6,625 bases of DNA from Coriobacteriaceae bacterium. GTDB taxonomy: Bacteria; Actinomycetota; Coriobacteriia; Coriobacteriales; Eggerthellaceae. The position numbers and the translations under genes were made by a program. The stretch is from the NCBI GenBank assembly GCA_015062635.1, contig SUUF01000084.1:2064-8688 (forward strand), written 5' to 3'. Each line of letters begins with the position of its first letter. Positions within the stretch are counted from its first letter, which is position 1. Of this stretch, positions 4,656 through 6,625 are shown in pieces. Below the pieces are notes generated by a model that had not been told where the DNA came from, ran no database searches, and saw only the letters and a list, made by a program, of their open reading frames with translations.

Positions 4656-5540
4656 ATGCCCACTTGCAACCTCATCATCGATTCCTGCTGCGACCTGCCC
4701 TCCGAGCTCGTGGACAAGCCCGGAATCACGCTGCTTGAATTCCCGTATTTCTTCGGCGACACCGAATATGCCGACGACCTGTTCCAGAGCACCACGGCCA
4801 AGGAATTCTACGACCGCATGCGCGGCGGCGAGTTCCCCACGACCGCGCAGCTGCCGCTCGCGAAGCTCGTCGACACGTTCACCAAAGTAGCCCAATCCGG
4901 GGAACCGGCGGTGTACCTGAGCTTCACCTTGGGGCTTTCGAAGAGCTATGACGTGGCCCTCATGGCGCGCGACCAGGTGAAAGCCGAGTATCCCGACCTC
5001 GAGCTCTATATCGTCGACACGCTCTGCGCTCAATCGGCCCAGGGCCTGTTCACCTACGAGGGCATTCGCCAATGGGAATCGGGGCTTTCCGCGCGGGAGC
5101 TCGCCGACTGGGCGAATGAAGCCCGCCATTTCGTCAACGTGTATTTCACCGTCGACCAGCTGGAATCGCTCGCCAAGGGCGGCCGCATGCCGAGCTCGAT
5201 AGCCTACGTGGGCAGCAAGCTCAACTTGAAGCCCATCCTCTACATCGCCGGGGACGGCACGCTCGAGGTGAAGACCGCGATGCGGGGACGCAAGAAGGCG
5301 CTTGCGAAGATCCTCTCCATTTACGAGGAGCGCCGCGACATGACCCGGCCGAACCGCACGATCGTCTGCCAAGGCGGCGATTGCGCCGAAGCCGTGGACG
5401 CGATGCTCGCCGAGGCCGGCAAGCTCGACCCGGAGGCCACGCTCATCGGCGGGCAGATCGGCCCCACCATCGGAAGCCACATCGGCCCGGGCTCCCTCAC
5501 CTTCGCCTTCTGGGGCAAAGACCGTCGCCTGGACAAATAG
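4656..5540 (+). CDS. DegV family (FakB-like) fatty-acid-binding protein, second tandem copy
   Basis: Paralogue of the preceding gene: also 294 residues, aligning without gaps, about 185 identical positions (63%) by hand count. Family landmarks are kept: IDSCCD (8-13), FPTTAQLP (60-67), GLSKS (93-97), VDT (120-122), GGRMPS (175-180), LKP (191-193) and SHIGPGSLTFAFWG (274-287). Differences fall in pocket-lining motifs: SSGLSKT becomes TLGLSKS and VDS becomes VDT, which could alter which acyl chain is bound. The start was chosen at 4656 because AAGGA (4646-4650) lies 5 nt upstream and because the proteins then align from residue 1. The in-frame ATG at 4632 has no such site. Both copies share Cys at positions 4, 11, 238 and 243 (CQGGDC). 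The gene is likely co-expressed with, or independently transcribed from, the first; sequence alone does not decide. Confidence 0.93.
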   Translation: MPTCNLIIDSCCDLPSELVDKPGITLLEFPYFFGDTEYADDLFQSTTAKEFYDRMRGGEFPTTAQLPLAKLVDTFTKVAQSGEPAVYLSFTLGLSKSYDVALMARDQVKAEYPDLELYIVDTLCAQSAQGLFTYEGIRQWESGLSARELADWANEARHFVNVYFTVDQLESLAKGGRMPSSIAYVGSKLNLKPILYIAGDGTLEVKTAMRGRKKALAKILSIYEERRDMTRPNRTIVCQGGDCAEAVDAMLAEAGKLDPEATLIGGQIGPTIGSHIGPGSLTFAFWGKDRRLDK

Positions 5541-5554
5541 TGCCAACCACCTAC

Positions 5555-5606
5555 GCAAAACCGGGGCGAACCGGGGAATCCCCTTCGGTTCGCCCCGGTT
5601 CTTTGC
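5555..5606 (+). terminator. strong intrinsic terminator after the second degV gene
   Basis: AACCGGGGCGAACCG (5559-5573) is perfectly complementary to CGGTTCGCCCCGGTT (5586-5600), a 15-bp stem with a 12-nt loop. Past a two-base bulge (CT at 5601-5602) it can extend by four further pairs (GCAA 5555-5558 with TTGC 5603-5606). The 3' side ends in TTCTTT and the 5' side is preceded by AAAA, so it could work in both directions. It begins 14 nt after the degV stop and isolates the degV unit from the next gene. Confidence 0.85.
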
Positions 5607-5638
5607 GCCAGGTTGCGGCTGTTCACCGCGCGCACATA

Positions 5639-5658
5639 CGGGAACGGTATACTTCCCG
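5639..5658 (+). promoter_or_regulatory. possible promoter -10 (TATACT) framed by an inverted repeat, upstream of the NYN gene
   Basis: TATACT (5648-5653) resembles a -10 and lies 58 nt before the ATG. No consensus -35 is seen; TTCACC (5622-5627) is at a long 20-nt spacing. The -10 sits between CGGGAA (5639-5644) and TTCCCG (5653-5658), a 6-bp inverted repeat with an 8-nt spacer that could be a repressor site. A promoter is expected here because a strong terminator lies directly upstream. Confidence 0.4.
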
Positions 5659-5671
5659 CAAACACCAGCAC

Positions 5672-5698
5672 GGCACCGGCTTCTCCCGGCGCCTTTTT
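5672..5698 (+). terminator. terminator-like hairpin with T5 tail in the leader of the NYN-LOTUS gene
   Basis: GGCACCGG (5672-5679) faces CCGGCGCC (5686-5693) over a 6-nt loop: seven pairs with one internal A/C mismatch, immediately followed by TTTTT (5694-5698). It ends 13 nt before the ATG and 3 nt before the ribosome binding site. If transcription starts from the -10 at 5648-5653, the hairpin lies in the 5' leader and could attenuate the gene. Otherwise it is a second terminator for the degV unit. The hairpin is visible; the role is inferred. Confidence 0.5.
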
Positions 5699-5711
5699 CA
5701 TAAGGAAGCAT

Positions 5712-6625
5712 ATGGAAGACCTGAAAATCGCACTGCTCATCGACGGCGACAACATCTCGGCGAAATACCTCACCAGCATCCTCGACGAGCTCACCGAGGT
5801 CGGCGTGGCCGTCATCAAGCGCATCTACGGCGACTGGACGCGTCCCGAGATGCACTCGTGGGGCAAGGAGCTCCTGAACCGCTCCATCACGCCGATGCAG
5901 CAGTTCAACAACGTGTCGGGCAAGAACGCCACCGATTCGGCGCTCATCATCGACGCGATGGACATCCTGTACAACAAGGACGTCGACGCCTTCGCCATCG
6001 TCAGCAGCGACAGCGACTTCACGCGCCTCGCGAGCCGCCTCGCCGAGTCGGGCAAGACCGTCATCGGCATGGGCGAAGCCAAGACCCCCGACTCCTTCCG
6101 CAATGCGTGCACGCGCTTCGTGAGCCTCGAGAACCTGCATTCGAGCCATGGCGAGATTCCCACGAAAAGCGACCTCTCGCAACGCGGCGTGGAACATGTC
6201 ATCGCGAAGACCATCCGCGACAACGAGAACGCCGGCAAGGTCACGAGCCTGGCCGAGGTGGGCAACCGCCTGCGCAAGAAGTACCCCGACTTCGACGTGC
6301 GCACCTTCGGGTACAGCTACCTTTCCACCTTCATCGAGGACATGCCCCGATTCGAGCTCATCCGCGAGAACAGCCAGGTGATGGTCGAGCTCGTCGACCC
6401 GAAATCGAAGAAGGACCGCGTGGCGCGCTTCATCGTCGAGCAGCTGCGCGCGAACGACGGCTCGCTCACGATGAACGAGCTTTCCAACCTCGTGTACGAG
6501 AACATCCCCGATTTCAAGCTGAAGGACCTCGGGTATTCCCAGTTCTACAAGCTCGTGGCCAGCATCGACGGCATTACCGTGAAGTCGATCGCCCAAAACG
6601 AGAAGCGCGCGACGCTCGCGGAATA
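5712..6625 (+). CDS. NYN (PIN-like) domain protein with two predicted OST-HTH/LOTUS domains, 3' end at window edge
   Basis: Probable RNA-acting protein: a NYN/DUF88 nuclease-type domain followed by RNA-binding LOTUS-type domains. The NYN domain spans about residues 5-142 with the acidic residues expected for a metal-dependent nuclease: D11 and D13 in LLIDGDN, D75 in NATDSALIID, and D100 and D102 in VSSDSDF. A first OST-HTH-like domain covers about 160-225 and a second, similar one about 234-295. Each has an RVxxFI/VxxVI-type helix, a short helix-turn-helix, and a YSYLSTFIED or YSQFYKLVAS segment (201-210 and 275-284). The start is ATG 5712 with AAGGA (5702-5706) 5 nt upstream. 304 codons are seen, and the window ends in GAA followed by TA, so the next codon could be a stop (TAA/TAG) or a Tyr. 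The frame is open to the edge, so the gene is treated as 3'-incomplete. Catalysis and substrate are inferred from family only. Confidence 0.88.
   Translation, partial: MEDLKIALLIDGDNISAKYLTSILDELTEVGVAVIKRIYGDWTRPEMHSWGKELLNRSITPMQQFNNVSGKNATDSALIIDAMDILYNKDVDAFAIVSSDSDFTRLASRLAESGKTVIGMGEAKTPDSFRNACTRFVSLENLHSSHGEIPTKSDLSQRGVEHVIAKTIRDNENAGKVTSLAEVGNRLRKKYPDFDVRTFGYSYLSTFIEDMPRFELIRENSQVMVELVDPKSKKDRVARFIVEQLRANDGSLTMNELSNLVYENIPDFKLKDLGYSQFYKLVASIDGITVKSIAQNEKRATLAE

Noticed and set aside
4587..6596. 669-codon open frame on the minus strand spanning the second degV and the NYN gene
   Set aside because: It is antisense to two genes with clear family motifs, runs across a strong terminator, and has the Arg/His/Val/Glu-rich composition typical of antisense frames in GC-rich genes. 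No recognisable domain or ribosome site.

Overview
The window is GC-rich bacterial DNA (GC-biased third codon positions throughout) with no mobile-element, CRISPR, tRNA or rRNA signature. The gene content points to the Actinomycetota, most likely the Coriobacteriia (Eggerthella/Slackia/Adlercreutzia type). Support comes from a pyrR-led pyrimidine operon, two consecutive DegV-family genes and a NYN endonuclease-like gene with LOTUS domains. This placement is inferred from gene content and composition, not from a database match.

Layout. The left half (79-3200) is a tightly packed minus-strand operon read right to left: pyrR (uracil/UMP-responsive regulator), pyrB (aspartate carbamoyltransferase), pyrC (type I dihydroorotase) and a small unrecognised single-pass membrane protein. 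pyrR/pyrB and pyrB/pyrC overlap, so translation is probably coupled. The 170-nt pyrR leader (about 3201-3370) contains what looks like a complete PyrR attenuation device. It has a stem with a CAGAGA hexaloop (PyrR-binding anti-antiterminator), a competing antiterminator pairing, and an intrinsic-terminator hairpin with a U-rich tail just before the pyrR ribosome binding site.

The 387-nt gap between pyrR and the first degV gene is a divergent control region. Its degV-proximal part is AT-rich and carries a perfect 15-bp palindrome plus further copies of the same half-site.

The right half is on the plus strand. Two paralogous DegV/FakB-type fatty-acid-binding proteins of identical length (294 aa, 63% identical by my ungapped count) lie in tandem at 3588-4472 and 4656-5540. 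Each is followed by a strong hairpin; the second is a convincing intrinsic terminator. A NYN (PIN-like) domain protein with two predicted OST-HTH/LOTUS domains then starts at 5712 and reaches the window end. Its own short leader holds another terminator-like hairpin followed by five T's.

How the parts work together. PyrB and PyrC catalyse the second and third steps of de novo UMP synthesis, and PyrR with its leader RNA should shut the operon down when UMP is high. The other pathway genes (carAB, pyrD/K, pyrE, pyrF) are not in the window. The DegV pair would deliver fatty acids to a FakA kinase, which is not encoded here. The NYN-LOTUS protein probably acts on RNA. I see no reason to merge these three modules into one system. 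The most interesting signals are the leader RNA architecture, a near-identical DNA patch between the two degV genes, the palindromic array between the divergent genes, and the hairpin in the leader of the NYN-LOTUS gene.
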